64,000 nt of DNA, from assembly GCA_964017235.1 (NCBI GenBank), contig OZ024929.1, positions 114,127,793 to 114,191,792 of the forward strand. Reading direction: 5' to 3'. Position numbers and translations under genes: made by a program. Below are positions 41,816 through 53,800 of this stretch, piece after piece (the first letter of the stretch is position 1; the number at the start of each line of letters is the position of its first letter). Origin of the DNA: Sabellastarte sp. h YS-2021 (Eukaryota > Annelida > Polychaeta > Sabellida > Sabellidae). The notes below the pieces were generated by a model. That model saw nothing but the letters and a program-made list of their open reading frames with translations. It was not told the origin of the DNA and did no database searches.

Positions 41816-42788
41816 CAGTGTTCGCTCTCGTCAAAAATGAATGCGAGACGGACTGTCTTCCTTCACTTGAAAAGGCAAGACAACTGTGAACAAATGTGAG
41901 ACATGTTTTGCGTCAAGATATTTTGAAATATTTAGTTCCAATTTGGGACTGCATAAAATCTTCTTTATTTAAATAATAAGAAATAGATGCTAAACTAAAA
42001 GTTCAAATAAATAAAATATTTAATTCTGTTTTTATTTGTCTTTTATTTTTTTTTAAAATTTCACTTCTAAACCACATCTTAATGGCCTAATGGCTGGGTG
42101 CTACTGGTTTTTTAAAAATTTTTTTTATATTACTGTTATCTGGATTCATCAAATAAATAAATAAGTTGCATTTCTTCTCTTTTCTTTGAAGAAATATATA
42201 TTTTGTCTCTTCTGATAATAGACGAATTTCTTTGGTCAGTAGTTATTTCGATTGTTTCGCCTGTGACACAATATGCAGAAGACGAGTTAAAAAATAGACA
42301 TAAAGCACGGAAATCTCGTGAGAATACCCGAAATCTCGCGTGAATTACTGTTAGCTGGATGTATCAAATAAAATAAACTCACTTTCATGTCTTTCTCACC
42401 TATTTCTATGAGGAAATATGTACGTCGTCGCTTCCGATAATAGACGAATTTCTTTGGTCAGTAGTTGTTTTGCCTGTGACACTATAAGCAGAAGACGAGT
42501 TTAAAAATCAACAAAAAGCACGGAAATCTCGCGAGAATACCCGAATTCTCACGTGAATTACTGTTAGCTGGATATATAAAGTAAAATAAACTGCTTTTCA
42601 TGCTTTTCTCAAACATTTCTATGAGGAAATATGTACGTTGTCGCTTCCGATAATAGACAAATTTCTTCCGTCAGTGTTGAGTGTTTCGCCTGGTAGCGAC
42701 AGCACAGACGCGTTGGTGAGTTGGTTTTACAACAACTCGCCCCAGAGTGTGTACAAACTCGCGAAATCACGCTCGAGAGCGAACACTG
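41816..42788. mobile_element. Non-autonomous TIR element, hAT-like, 973 bp
   Basis: Ends CAGTGTTCGCTCTCG and CGAGAGCGAACACTG form a 15-bp terminal inverted repeat. ATTGACC flanks both sides (41809-41815 and 42789-42795), a 7-bp duplication, or 8 with one mutation. It holds three ~215-bp internal repeats ('GATAATAGACGAATTTCTT' at ~42215, ~42439 and ~42651). CAG ends and a 7-8-bp duplication suggest hAT. No transposase. Confidence 0.75.
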
Positions 42789-43450
42789 ATTGACCATGAG
42801 TTTGAAAATCTTTTGCGGGCTCTTGAATTCTGTAAGGTGTAGAGGTTGACACTTGGTAGGGACATTGGTTAGGAGTGTAGGTGTGCATCATGCAGTCCCC
42901 ACTCCCCAAGACAGTAAGACACTCAGTTGCGGGTACTAGGTATTTTTATTTTATAATATACATAGTAATAGTTACTAAAATTATTTACAAATCGATAAAA
43001 GTTACACATAAGATCATTTAAGCAATGTCAATATATATATCTAGTCAGTATATTACAGTTCTGTACAGTTCATAAGTAATGACTAGAATAAGAAGTGAAT
43101 ATATATAGTACAACTCCAGTCTAAAGTTAGAGTCCATTAGAGTCCAAAAATATGCAAATACTGGAGTTACAAAATACTGTAAAGAATAAAATACAATAAA
43201 ATACAGTGTAAAATTATACCCTGGAGGAAAGCTAAGGTGAGGCAGTGTAGACCAAAGGCCCCCCACAAAATTTTGCTGGTAACCCCCCAACCCTGTGAGG
43301 CTTAAGTTGATGAGCCGAAAGGTGGAGGAGGGAACTGCCACACAAGAGGAAACCCCCAGGGTTTACAATAGAGGAAAAATGGGTGTCAAAAATTTGTTTT
43401 TATGAAGCATATGAAAACCGCCAAGCCCAACACTTAGGGAACATAGCAGC

Positions 43451-44416
43451 TTAGGGGCATTTATGAGCAATGGTGGAAGCTAGAGACTTAGCAAGCTTTT
43501 CACCAGAGGCATGATCACTCTGAATATAAGACCAGACACACTCAGAGCTCCAAGTCCCGTGTCTCTTAATGTCCTGGATGGGGACATGAGCTTTAAAGGC
43601 AAATGTCGCCCCCGACCTGCGCAAGCTGTGGAAAGTGAAATGGTGAGGGTTCAAACCCAAGGCTACATTGAGATCTGATAAAGATTTTCGCACTATAGAG
43701 TCAATCAGGGGAGCCCAACCCGAGGAAGTGTGAATTTGGAACAGGGAAGTGGTAGATGACATTTGATAACATTGAAACAAACATTTCAGGGCTAACCAAG
43801 GACAGATGGATGTGTCTTTTAGTTTTGGTAGAGTTATAATATGGGCCTTGTCCCTGGTTTGCAAGGTTTTTGACCACTTGAGTAATATTTTAACGTAATC
43901 CTGTGTGAAAAATACATCAGAACCAGTTAAGTGTCGAGAGGGGTCAAATCAAGTTTTAGAATGAGGGGCCAAGTTTGACAGACGAAGGAAGCCAAAGAAG
44001 CCAACAAGTACAATGGCTTTTATGACCTTCCCAAGCTTGAGATTAGCTGTTTTTGAGATCAATGCACGAAGCATTTCCAGATCAATCACATTGTGTGATT
44101 TCAGACACAAAGGTCTGGAAATTTTTACAGATTTTATAAAATACTTTATTTTGACACTATTGCAAACATGATATTTTAAATCATACATGATACATTGAGC
44201 TTTTATTGCTGACACATAATTGCATAGCACTACAACTGACACATCATTAGCTATGAGGCACTCCAGGAAGGCCAACAGGATCTCGACAGAGAGATGATGA
44301 AGGGAGACGCCCATGAAGACACAGAAGGCCACGAACACTTTGAACATGGCAAAGTAGGCCCTGCTTGTCTTGGGCCTGAAGGCCTGGTGCAGCCTTGATG
44401 AAGCCTTTCCAGCCAA
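43451..44416 (-). pseudogene. Element B tyrosine recombinase with an in-frame TGA
   Basis: One frame of 322 codons, interrupted by a single TGA at 43949-43951 just after LRLSNLAPHSKT; the remainder continues in frame. Catalytic features: Arg in GFLRLSNL, HSLRRSGAT (H-x2-R), HGTW and Tyr in WSYIQ. Only the stop makes this copy inactive. It lies downstream of RT after ~255 bp of non-coding sequence. Confidence 0.85.
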
Positions 44417-44671
44417 TGAACTATATTTCTGTGTGCCTACAACAAAGTATAGTATCTTTAAGCTTCAACACTATGATTATTACAGCCCCTGCCCCGGGAC
44501 TATATGACATTACAAAATAAAGTGACATATATAAATTACTTCAATTTGGCCCTGTACGGGCACCATACTTTCTCATGAATTAATTATGATTACTACCAAC
44601 CCCCTTTTATCATAGATGACACGCAAATTCACAAAAGCACAATGGGAAACAGAGGGGGACGAGAGTCAAAC

Positions 44672-47031
44672 CTATAAATCAGGATGGAAGGACAACATGT
44701 CCTCGTTCACACTGATCCACCAAGGGTGGGGGACCCATTGCAAGAGGTTTTCCCAATCCTGGGTATTTCCTTTCCATCTGGATAGCAAATCTGCTACCTT
44801 ATTTTCTGAACCTTTGATATGTGTGAAAGTGACATCAATGTCATAGGTGGCAGCACAGTACCAGATATTCCTAGCACAAGCCGCCAGGAAGGGGTCTCGC
44901 GTCTTCCCGGATCTGAGTACAGTGACCACAGCATAATTATCACATCTAACCAAGATCTTTTTGGTAGACCAGAGGCGCCAAAATAGCCTCATGGCCAACA
45001 AAATGTTAACCATCTCCAGTTGAACTATCCCACAATTTGCATAACCATGTGCCAAAGGGAGATGATACACAAATCTCCCAACACAACCACCTAGGCCCGT
45101 GAGACAGGCATCCAGTTCAATGATATGGTCAACGCTTCTGTGATCATAGTAGTTGACGCCATTGTAGGATGGCAAGAACTTTGCAAACCATTGAAGGTCG
45201 CGTCGAAATTCTGACGTCAAAGATATGAAATTGCTGCCATGGGCAGCCCTGAGAAGTTCTAACATTCGATTCAGGAAAATGCGAGCAGGCTTGACGCATT
45301 TGTGAATATATAACAGCAATCCCAGCAGGGATTGAAGTTGACGCCTAGTGCATGAACGCTTTTCAAGCCATTGGTGAACTGTTTCACTAATTTGAGTCAA
45401 TTTTTCAGGAGGTATTGAAATGGTACCTGCGTCAGTGTCTATAAGTACCCCCAAACAAGTAACACGAGTACTAGGGGAAACCAGCTTCTTCTGGCTGACG
45501 GATAGACCTAGACGTTCCATCAGATCTAGCAAAAAGTGATATGACGCATGCGCGACGCTCGGGACGCCCACGCCAACGTAATCATCAATGTAATCGATGA
45601 CAGGAAAGCCTTCCTGACGCATCATGTAACGCACTGCGTCGCTTATACGTTGAAAAATCTGGCTTCCGTGACGCGTCCCGAACGGAAGACACGTATCAAC
45701 GTACGCCCCGTACCATTCAAGGCCTAAGAGGTCATAGTCACCAGGATCCACCTTGACGTGGCGGAACGCGCGGCTGACGTCCACTTTATAAAGCAACGCC
45801 CCCCTGCCAATACGTTTGGCTTCCTCAGTGATATGATCAATGGAGGGGAAGTTCAAATCAAACTGGCTTCCCAGGTAGGTGTTTTTGTCAATGCCTGCAT
45901 TAACAGATTCGCCTATTGGCCAACTCAAATCGACGATTACACGCCGCCTGTCAGAATTTGGCTTACTTCTGGTCATGAAAGGTGATTGATGACCCCCAGG
46001 AATGGGATTTTTGGAGAAAGGACCCAATATTGCCTGGTGTTCAGTTTCTTCCTTAATGTAGGCTTCCACATCATTTGGGTACTGAATAGCAGAACTGTGA
46101 TTTTTGTTGTCACATATTAAAGGGCAATTTCTATTAAAATCCAGAGGGAAGCCAAATTCCAAAAGCTGAAGCAACTGCTGGTCCCAATAGTCGGTTAGTA
46201 GTGACTTCCAGGTATCTACATTTAATTGAGAGGGAACAGGGAGCCTAGCTTCCATGTAGTTGGGTTTTCCAGTGGCTTTTACGAGAGCATGGGCAGTAAA
46301 AGGAGAAAAGCCATCCAGACAATGCACTACATTAGTGTTGGGCATAACCTGGTCATCAATAGGTATGTAGCCAAAAGGGAAGTCAGACTGGGCTTGCCAC
46401 TTTCTGAAAAGGGCTGACTGATGGTCAATGGGGGCATTATTCTTCTTAGTACTTTCATTTAGTATAGAACTAATGAACTTGTCCTCAATACCACTGTGAT
46501 TCTCATCATAATCAGATTTGTTTGTGATTTTAGGGGGAGCTTGGTTAGCCGGCGGTGAAGAAGCCATGTTCTCAGTGACGCGAAACGACGCCATATGTAC
46601 TTGACTCTCACCCCCCCCTGTGGCAAGCCTAGAGTTGCCACTATCATGTCACAATTTGGGATACTACTTGTATTTGTAAGGTCAAAAGCAGTATTTTGAG
46701 TATTTGTACAATCATTTTCAGGATTACATTTTTCTTCTGGTGGTATGACCACCTCAGGTATAGCAGAATGACCCCTTGTGAAAACCATTGATTTGACCAC
46801 TCTTTTGTCAATAAGTTTTTTATGCTTTTTGCCTTTATTTGCCAAAATAGCTTCAATGTCGGGTGGTTTTACGTTTGAGTTATAGAACAACCTTGTTTTG
46901 TAACCAGAGGCACTGGGGATCATTCTGTCAGAGCCACCAACTGCTACGGGACTACCAACGACATGTTTACACTTGACACTTTGAACTTTACTGATATTTA
47001 CACTAACTGCTTCAACACTTTGGTCCAACAA
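44672..47031 (-). pseudogene. Element B RT/RNase H, frameshifted at a G8 run
   Basis: The main open part (44672-46594) has a Ngaro-type RT: LSWPIGESVN, KVDVSRAFRHV, LPFGTRHGSQIFQR and YIDD (45581-45592). The RNase H has ELDACLTGLGG, LEMVNILLAM, RCDNYAVV and HIKGSENKVADLLSRW. An N-terminal ~140-codon extension lies in another frame (46620-47031). The frames meet at a run of eight C on the + strand (46610-46617), so a one-base indel there split the ORF. All catalytic residues seen are intact. Confidence 0.82.
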
Positions 47032-47051
47032 ATTTCTCTGGCTGACCAGCC

Positions 47052-47560
47052 CTAGTGACTGGCAGCCCCTGCATCGTTTTTTGACGCATTTTTCTTGTGG
47101 GCACAGTCCTTTTCAGCTTGACCTAATTGCCTACCTGTTGACAAGCAGTATGCACAAATGTGCCTGTGTAGCCTACCATTTGATTCATGAACTTTCTGAA
47201 AACCACAGGTGCCAGACTGAAAACTTTTGCAAAACCAGGGTTTTTTACCGGTTTCATTTGATTTTACCCAATTTTGTTTTCCCGGAACCACATGTTTTTG
47301 TGCATAGGCTCTGCGTATACGGTCAATACGGTCCTGATCACCCCAGTCAACCTTCCCCCTCTCCATCTCGCAGAGTAAGACGGCATGAGCCGCCTTAGCC
47401 CCCTGCCAACTAAAATCCGAAGCATCCTCCATGAGGTCTCCCATGTAGGACACCATAGCATCTCTACGACTGACCGAAGGTTCATCTAAGATATTCTTGC
47501 AGAAACCATTGACCCATTGGGTCAGGGACAATTGATCATAATTGATACGCTGTCTACTCG

Positions 47561-47601
<41 letters not shown>

Positions 47602-48162
47602 GATCGTTTCATGTGGCCAGGCTACTTTCTTTTTAACTGTGACATCTATATTTCCCCCCCTTTTTGACTTGATTTTCCCACATGAATCCATACCTGGACA
47701 GTGTGAACTATGTGTTAATTCCCTAATTCGCCTGTCAACACGTTTCTGCAGTTGGGGAGATCTCAACACATCAAGACTAGGAGTGTCACTATCAGAGGAC
47801 GAATCAGTATATACACATGACTTTCTTTTACTTTTTACTTTTCTAACAGAGGACATAACACTGGAAGTACTTAACTTTGATGTACTCAACTTCTGAGGCG
47901 AGGCTGGAAATACTGTGGTCATCCGATCCTCCACCTTGTCCAACCGCTTGGTCACCTTCTCCAATTGCTGTAAGATCTGTAACTGGACTCGCTGTCCGTC
48001 AAAGGCTATCCCACTAGCCTCACTGGATACGGCAGCATCTCTGAACAGTTCATCAGAATTCACATTGTCTTCCTCCACTGTCTCCACTGCAATTTTACAG
48101 TTCCTCCCCACAGGTGGTATGTGTTTAGCATCACATTTTTTACAATGCTTTTTGTTGGGCAT
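47052..48162 (-). pseudogene. Element B gag-like protein, split at a 39-base homopolymer
   Basis: It starts MPNKKHCKKCDAKHIPPVGRNC (Cys motif), has an acidic/coiled middle, then reaches a run of 39 C on the + strand (47561-47599) that reads as poly-Gly. After the run the frame differs by one base. The C-terminal half has a C/H cluster (CKSFQSGTCGFQKVHE, RHICAYC, DCAHKK) as in Ngaro gag proteins. It ends at TAG 47052-47054. The length of the run decides whether the frame is open. Confidence 0.75.
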
Positions 48163-48826
48163 TATGCCAGATTTTTAAAGTCAATGTTCACTGAAAGTAC
48201 ACAAGGAACTCAGAATTTTTAGTGGTCGGCAAGTCAGGAAATAGGCTTCAATTTCAGCTTGAAGGCTAATACTAGCGCAGAATGATGTAAAAATATAGGT
48301 TAGACCGTCCCTCTTAGCCTGAAACATAAAGCCTGTTTGAAGACTCGATGACCACAAAATTCTGACAGATGAGTTCAGCCTTAAACTCAGTTCCGTGCAA
48401 ATGAAAGTCTTTGACACCATACAGTCCACATTCCTCTAATAATAAAACTAGTTTCACACTAAAGGACCGTCCATGTATAAACATATGTACAGATTAAAAG
48501 CCTAAGATTTGATAAAACACTAAAAGAATCATTGTAAAAGTAAATATTTTTCCATGTCTCTCGCTCAAAGTCAAATTTAAAAGTGAGGAACAATGACCAA
48601 GAACCCAACAACTGAAAGGTGACAGCCAATTATATAATTTGTTTACAAATTACCCCAGAAACTAAGCATAAATACACAGGTAACCATGTAAAGTACACAG
48701 GAATTCCTTCTGATGTCATAAACTGACCATTAGACTGGTCACCACATGACAACTAAGGTAGACAAGTAATTTCTAAGTGACTGCCTTGGGGCAGGACTGA
48801 CACCTGGGACGCCTACACGCCCTAGA
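48163..48826 (-). other. Element B 5' region; no gene
   Basis: Presumed leader of element B. At 48780-48799 ACTGCCTTGGGGCAGGACTG resembles the reverse complement of the other border (CAGTCCCCACTCCCCAAGAC at 42896-42915), perhaps a degenerate terminal repeat. Confidence 0.35.
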
Positions 48827-49080
48827 AGAGTGTGACCTTTAACTTTGGTTCTTATTTATATAACTGACAGTTCTCTGAAAGTATCCCAATCTTTGTACTG
48901 TTTCACTACTTCTGTATCTCATGGTGTTGTAAAATATTTTCCAGGCTGTGGGGTACAGACATCTCTGATGCCATTTTTGTGATTTACATTTAAAAGACAA
49001 GTAAGACATCTTGGAAGAAATGTCAGTGAAGTAGGAACATATGTTTTTGCTTAAAGTCAGCTTTTTATTACGCTACAATA

Positions 49081-49227
49081 GCTTACCATGTGGGACTTAA
49101 TGCTGTTCTCGTGTTGCCACACCGGGGCCAACGTCTTAGAAAAAAAGATCGTTCTTGTTAGCCACCGGATATACTGGTATTTGTCATCACGTGATAACTT
49201 CTGACCAATCGCCCTACTTTCTCGTTG
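49081..49227 (+). repeat. DIRS-D left inverted terminal repeat
   Basis: GCTTACCATGTGGGACTTAA to CTTTCTCGTTG, ~147 bp, the reverse complement of 59906-60054 with few differences. It is unrelated by eye to the terminal repeats of A and C. Confidence 0.9.
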
Positions 49228-49453
49228 GCCACGATTGACTGGTAGCAGTTTGTAAATATACAGACATTTTCATTTATTTCTCAGACTTTACTTATTGTTG
49301 GAGGCTAATATTTGCATATTTCTTGTAACATATATCATAGATCATTCTGTAAAAATTTAATTTTCACAGGATAAGTATTTTTCTTGCTTTCGCGTGTTTT
49401 GAGTTTTTCCTCGGTACAGGCAATTATATTGTACGTCTTTTATTGCATATAAA

Positions 49454-49601
49454 ATGTCTCTCCATCAAGCAAATAAAGACAAACCGAGAGCTCAGAAATG
49501 CCGCCACTTTTGCTTTAGTTTCGACCTACACAACTATTGCCCTACCTGTAGGGAGGCTGGCAAGGGAGACGACCCCTGTGTCACCTTCGAAACTCCCTTT
49601 T
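49454..49601 (+). pseudogene. DIRS-D gag, 5' fragment
   Basis: ATG 49454 opens MSLHQANKDK and a C/H cluster with CPTCREAGKGDDPC, matching the gag N-termini of A and C. It is cut at 49601 by DIRS-C; the rest is at 54827-56472. Confidence 0.75.
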
Positions 49602-49610
49602 CATTGCGTT

Positions 49611-49790
49611 AATACATCTTACCTACCAGACGATAGCTATAGCCCGGCGCCAGCCGGTCCCGCCAAACGAAAGAAAAAGACGTCCCGGGTTTCACCCCCG
49701 GCAGGACCGGCACACTACAATCCACTCGCCAGGTGGCCTAGTTCCTGCCTCACTCGCCAGAGGGACGTGACGTCATAGCATCTTTTTCGT
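49611..49790 (+). repeat. DIRS-C left inverted terminal repeat
   Basis: ATACATCTTACCTACCAGAC to ATCTTTTTCGT, reverse complement of 54608-54785. The inner ~100 bp resembles the DIRS-A repeat (for example CCGCCAAACG.AAGAAAAAGA), showing common descent. Confidence 0.92.
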
Positions 49791-49903
49791 TTGGCGCGAT
49801 ATTTAAAGTTGTGGATTTTTATCTGTGAACTTTTTAGTTTCATTTTTGTGTTATATCTGTTTAATTTGTGTCGGAATTGTTGCCATTAGTTGACTGTTCT
49901 ATC

Positions 49904-50891
49904 ATGGCATCTCCAGGACAGAAAAAGGGTGCGTGTGGCCATATTATGGCTTCATTTGACAAACATAGTAGGTGTGTGCGTTGTCGCGAGAAAGGACAGG
50001 GTGATGACCCTTGTGTTCAAAATCTGCAGTGTGACTTTTGCAGTGTCCTTACCCCGGAGCAAGTGCTCAAGTTAAGTACTCCTACCTATAAACTCAGAAA
50101 GGAAAAGGCTAAAGCAAAGGAGGTGTTAGTCGATCCGTCTTCTGTGGTAGTACTTGATACCCAGCCTGAACAAGAACCTGCTGTTTCTGTTTCTTCTGCT
50201 CCGGATTTGTCCCTTCCTGTGCCTCAGTTTAAGAAAGATCTTCAAGAACTGGACGAAAAGTGGGCCACTCGTATGGCCAGGCTTGAGGCACTTATTACTT
50301 TAGGACATCGCTCCTCACCTTCTGTGCAACAAAATCCAACATTTTCTCCGGTCAAAGTACCGGTCTCTCATGCTGCTCCAGCAGGTGCTCTTTCCCAGAC
50401 ACCCTTTTTTGTCTCTACTTCGGCTTCTTCCGGCCCAGCCGGCCCGGCTGTTGGCCCGGATGAGCCTAGAGATCAGGATTTTTCCTTTGCTGACAGACAA
50501 TCTCCACTTCAAAACCTCTACCCGGAAGCAGAACCTATGTTTAAACACCCTGCTCCGGTGGCTACTGTTTCGTCAGCTGCTATGTCTGCTTCCTCTCAAT
50601 CTGCATTTCAACAACCTTCTTCCGGCTCCGGGCCGGTCACCTTCCGCGATGTCAATCCTCAGGAAACATTTGAAGAGGGTGAGTTATCTGACGCAGAGGA
50701 ATCCCCAGACTTGGAAACCTCAGACCCGGACCGGGTCCTCAGTGAAGATCAAAAAAACAACTTCTCAAGCCGGGAAGGAACTACCAGCTTGGAAAGCGTT
50801 TGGTTCCCGCAATAGAGGCCGGGGCAGAGGCCGGGGTGGTCAGCCCGGACGTGGTACCAAGATGGCTCATGAGAAGACACAGTATAAATGA
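49904..50891 (+). pseudogene. DIRS-C gag with a large internal deletion
   Basis: ATG 49904 gives MASPGQKKGACGH, homologous to DIRS-A gag: the C/H cluster, GQGDDPC and LTPEQVLKLSTPTYK. The middle is Ser/Pro/Ala-rich. Near 50756 it jumps, relative to A, from the SEDQ region to the tail, losing ~0.9 kb including the SKWY domain, and changes frame. The Arg/Gly-rich tail (RNRGRGRGRGG) ends at TGA 50889-50891. Confidence 0.82.
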
Positions 50892-50897
50892 CAATTA
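50885..50897 (+). promoter_or_regulatory. Candidate readthrough site TAAATGACAATTA (DIRS-C)
   Basis: Same 13 bases at the gag stop as in DIRS-A, although flanking gag and downstream bases differ. The gag frame stays open after the TGA for 228 codons, to 51575, and through the recombinase if the A-run insertion at 51504-51509 is discounted. Confidence 0.55.
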
Positions 50898-53800
50898 CTG
50901 CAAGTCAAGTCCGGTGCCGGTGGTCCGGCCAGTCAGTTCTGTGAAAAGTGTCGTAACAAGAAACTCTTTTGTATCTGTTCCAACAAATGTTTCTTATCAT
51001 GTTGTATGTCGTGTACCTACTGTAACAAGGTGGCAGTCACAAAAGAAAGACGTAAGGCCAAAATCAAAGATCAAAAGTCAAATAAAGTGTGTGAAAAGTG
51101 CTTCTTTTGTCGGTCACTTTGTTTCTGCTCCAAATGTTCCAAATGTCCCCAATGTTGCAAGTGTCCAACCAGTGGGGGGACGTCTTCAGAGTTTTTGGGA
51201 AATATGGGCTCACAAGGGTGCAAACCCAAAAGTAGTGTCCATATTAAAGGAGGGTTATGTTCTTCCCTTCAAAGTAAGACCTCCCTTAGTAAGGGATCCC
51301 CTGATAGTAAGTGGCTATGCAAACCCCATCAGAGACTCCCACTTGCAAGCAGCTGTACAAGCTCTGATCGAGAAAAAGGCAGTAGAGAGGGTCAGGGTTC
51401 AAACCTCACTAGCCTTTTTCAACAGACTGTTCATTGTCCCAAAGCCGAACCACAAGTGGCGGCCAATCTTGGATCTCAGTACTCTAAATCAGTTTTTATG
51501 CGTAAAAAACATTCAAAATGGAGACTCCAGAGACAATCCGGACCTCTCTACAACAAGAGGAGTGGGTGTCATCGCTAGACTTCAGCGACGCCTACTTCCA
51601 CATTCCAATTCACTACACATCCCGAAAATTCCTCAGGTTCCACTTTCAGAACCAGTCGTACCAGTTTCGGGCACTTCCCTTTGGCCTGTCAACAGCTCCC
51701 ATGGAGTTCACTGGTGTGGTCAAAGAGGTCAAGTTAATGGCTCAGTCACAGGGTATAAGAATCCACCAGTACCTAGACGACTGGTTGATTCGAGCCCCTA
51801 CCAAAGAATCTTGCCACCAGGGAACCCAGTCCCTCCTAGCCCTTTGCCAGGAGTTGGGCTGGATGGTAAACATGCAAAAGTCAGAACTGGAACCCCAACA
51901 AGTCTTCGACTTCGTAGGCTACCAGTACGACCTACTCAACGGAGTAGTCAGGCCTACTCAAAACCGTTGGGAAGCCCTTCAACAAAAAATAACAGTGCTT
52001 TTACAGAACAGATCTTGCCGAGTGAGAACTTTCATGTCTCTTATAGGTCTTCTCACTGCGACAGAAAAACAGGTGACCCTAGGCAGACTGCACATGAGAC
52101 CTATTCAGTGGCACCTCAAGAAACACTGGAGAGTCCCAGAATCTCTGGAAAAGGAGATCCCAATTCCGAGGTCTCTCCATCAGTACCTGCAGTGGTGGAC
52201 CCAAGAGGAAAATGTCCTAAAGGGTCAGCCCTTACACCCCCTTCGACACGCAGTTCAAATCTTTACAGACGCCTCAAAAGAAGGCTGGGGTGCTCACTTA
52301 GGCGACTTCACAGCAAGCGGTACTTGGTCAGTGCCCGAAAGCAAGTTGCACATAAACTTCTTAGAACTAAAAGCCGTGTTGTTAGCACTAAAAAGATTCC
52401 AACATTTAGTGCAAGGAAAGGTCGTCCTGATTGCCACAGACAACACTACGGTTGTAGCATACATCAACAAGGAAGGAGGTATGAGGTCAGGCTCACTCTG
52501 TGCCCTTCTTTGGCGGCTCCTATGTTGGTGCAGCCTCAATCAAATAGTACTGAAGGCCAGACACATTCCAGGCCGTCTGAATGTAATTGCAGACAAATTG
52601 TCTCGCCAAAGGCAGGTCATTCAGACGGAATGGTCCCTCCATCAAGAGACCTTCGACCTTCTTTGTCAAACCTGGCATTATCCCCGAGTGGACATGTTTG
52701 CAACAAGGTACAACTGCAAGCTAGTTCAATTTGTGTCCCCAATTCCAGACCCAAGGGCCTGGTCAGTGGATGCTCTGACATTGTCCTGGGAGGACCTGGA
52801 CATGTACCTCTTCCCCCCAGTGTCTCTGATGGGGAAGGTGGTCAGCAAGCTGTCAGATCACTGGTATCGCAGAGCAATCCTGATTGCCCCGGGATGGCCC
52901 AACATGCCTTGGTTTTGGGACCTAGTGGAGCTATCTGCGAGGGTTCCTCTTTGTCTTCCACACCACCCAGATCTAGTGACCCAACCTTTCAACAAGGCAC
53001 GTCACAGGGATCTGACAAACCTAAATCTCCATGCCTGGCTCCTAGAGCCCAGACAATCAAGGAGCAGGGGTTCTCTAGCCCAGTGGCGTCAAGAATTGAG
53101 GCGCCTCAAAGACGTTCAACCAGAACAGTCTACGAAGCGAAGTGGGCCGTTTTTGTCAGATGGTGCGAAACAAGTCAGGTGGACTTCAGGAACCCATCTA
53201 TAAAACAAATAGCAGATTTCCTCCTGCACCTTTTCCAGGAGAAAAATCTCCAGCCCAGCACTATTGAAGGTTACAGGTCAGCCATTGCAGACAAACTGGG
53301 AAATACCTCGATTAATGTCGGCAAGGATGACAATTTGACTAGACTGTTAGACAGTTTTCACAGGGATAGACCCAAAGGACGCAGGGGGGTTCCTGCTTGG
53401 AACCTCTCCCTAGTTTTACACCAGCTTACAAAAGCACCTTTTGAACCCCTCAGAAAGGCTTCTCTGAAACACCTTACTTTCAAAACTGTTTTTCTCCTAG
53501 CCCTGGCTTCAGGAAAACGCAGAAGTGAGATACACGCTTGGTTAAACAAAAATATCAGACACCAAGCTGATTGGTCCAAAGTTTCCCTCTACCCATCACC
53601 AAGTTTCTTGGCGAAAAATCACTTGGCAAAAGAGGGACCAGAGTGCGTGGCCCCTGTGGTCATCCCGGCCTTAGCCCCCACTCTGGATAAGTCTTTAAAG
53701 GAAGACAGATCCCTTTGCCCCGTTCGGGCTCTTCGATACTACCTGGACAAAACACAGGATCTAAGAATGAGAAAGGAGTTAGTTTTTGTTTCATTCAAAC

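Larger units (their letters stand above)
42893..48826 (-). mobile_element. Element B: Ngaro-like YR retrotransposon (borders approximate)
   Basis: On the minus strand the order is gag, RT/RNase H, tyrosine recombinase. The RT has YIDD rather than YLDD and no methyltransferase-like domain, unlike A, C and D, which fits Ngaro. Borders were placed where the host ~150-bp repeat stops ('GTAGGTGTGCATCAT') and seems to resume ('GTGTGACCTTTAAC'). The split direct repeats of Ngaro were not found by eye. All three genes are broken. Confidence 0.7.

Noticed and set aside
42896..48799. Terminal inverted repeats of element B (CAGTCCCCACTCCCC against CAGTCCTGCCCC)
   Set aside because: The match is short and gapped; Ngaro elements are expected to have split direct repeats, which I could not find by eye.
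49443..49778. A 111-codon open frame across the D/C border
   Set aside because: It runs out of frame with D gag and then through the ITR of C; the C/H-cluster frame from 49454 is the homologous one.
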